From Lingula anatina (taxonomy: Eukaryota > Brachiopoda > Lingulata > Lingulida > Lingulidae), in contig NW_019775864.1 in the NCBI RefSeq assembly GCF_001039355.2, positions 15,594-66,458 of the forward strand: a stretch of 50,865 bases of DNA, given 5' to 3'. Every line of letters starts with the position of its first letter. Positions within the stretch are counted from its first letter, which is position 1. Position numbers and translations under genes: made by a program. Of the stretch, positions 50,688 through 50,865 are shown in pieces. The notes below the pieces were generated by a model. That model saw only the letters and a program-made list of their open reading frames with translations. It had not been told where the DNA came from and did not search any database.

Positions 50688-50865
50688 AGGGTTGCGCATG
50701 TCAACACACCTTCCATGTTAAAAGGACAGTTACAACTTGACCCAGGCACAGTAATTAGGCCCCTAAAGATAGACGAGTTTCCTCAAAAAGAATACACGTA
50801 GAAAGGTTAATTGATCTTGGAAAAACTTATAAAGTTTTGGAAAGAGAGCTCCATAGCAAGAAAGT
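50688..50865. other. Unassigned end of window
   Basis: No clear exon. On the minus strand this lies upstream of the first DAGLA exon in the window, so it is DAGLA intron unless a separate gene sits here. Confidence 0.4.

Overview
This window is animal nuclear DNA. It is AT-rich and carries intron-containing genes on both strands with GT-AG splice sites and 0.1-3 kb introns, microsatellites, a satellite array, MITEs and decayed transposons. There are no operons, prophage, CRISPR arrays or bacterial-style gene spacing. The gene set (RUVBL1, a fibrinogen-domain protein, CLCC1-like, DENND3, plexin, PPP1R32/SAXO4, DAGLA), together with the base composition, points to a marine invertebrate. A mollusc or another lophotrochozoan is my best guess; the sequence does not prove it.

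Layout. 1-4037: repeats and the 3' flank of RUVBL1 (a ~314-bp TIR element, a hairpin, a ~163-bp tandem satellite, a degenerate ~60-bp repeat). 4038-8951 (-): complete RUVBL1, 11 exons, 456 aa, the same length as the human protein. 9014-9037 (+): a possible divergent first exon. 10153-10338 (+): an orphan acidic exon. 11044-12261 (-): the 3' part of a fibrinogen-related gene, cut at a single N. 12844-15518 (-): a four-exon CLCC1-like ER membrane protein. 17073-30227 (+): DENND3, 19-20 exons, covering the DENN module and PHenn domain but without the WD40 repeats normally at its C-terminus. 30275-31259 (+): two exons encoding a plexin PSI domain. 31260-36290: transposon debris, including a dead Tc1/mariner copy. 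36885-40542 (+): complete PPP1R32/SAXO4, 10 exons, 459 aa. 42969-50356 (-): DAGLA from just after its membrane domain to its stop, 13 exons, tail-to-tail with PPP1R32. 50601-50687 (+): a THAP-type zinc-finger start, probably broken.

The genes look like independent neighbours, not a pathway: AAA+ chromatin remodelling (RUVBL1), ER membrane biology (CLCC1-like), Rab activation (DENND3), ciliary microtubules (PPP1R32) and endocannabinoid synthesis (DAGLA). The most informative observations are the PPP1R32-DAGLA neighbourhood shared with human 11q12; DENND3 losing its WD40 part exactly where plexin exons begin; two copies of a TTAA-flanked MITE, one ending about 20 bp before a splice acceptor; a foldback MITE family with several copies here; a short repeat recurring in many DENND3 introns; and four single-N positions, one flanked by a 352-bp duplication that suggests an assembly join. 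I found no convincing new multi-gene system.

Exon coordinates were derived by hand from splice motifs, reading frame and remembered family sequences. Phases were checked and are consistent throughout the main models.
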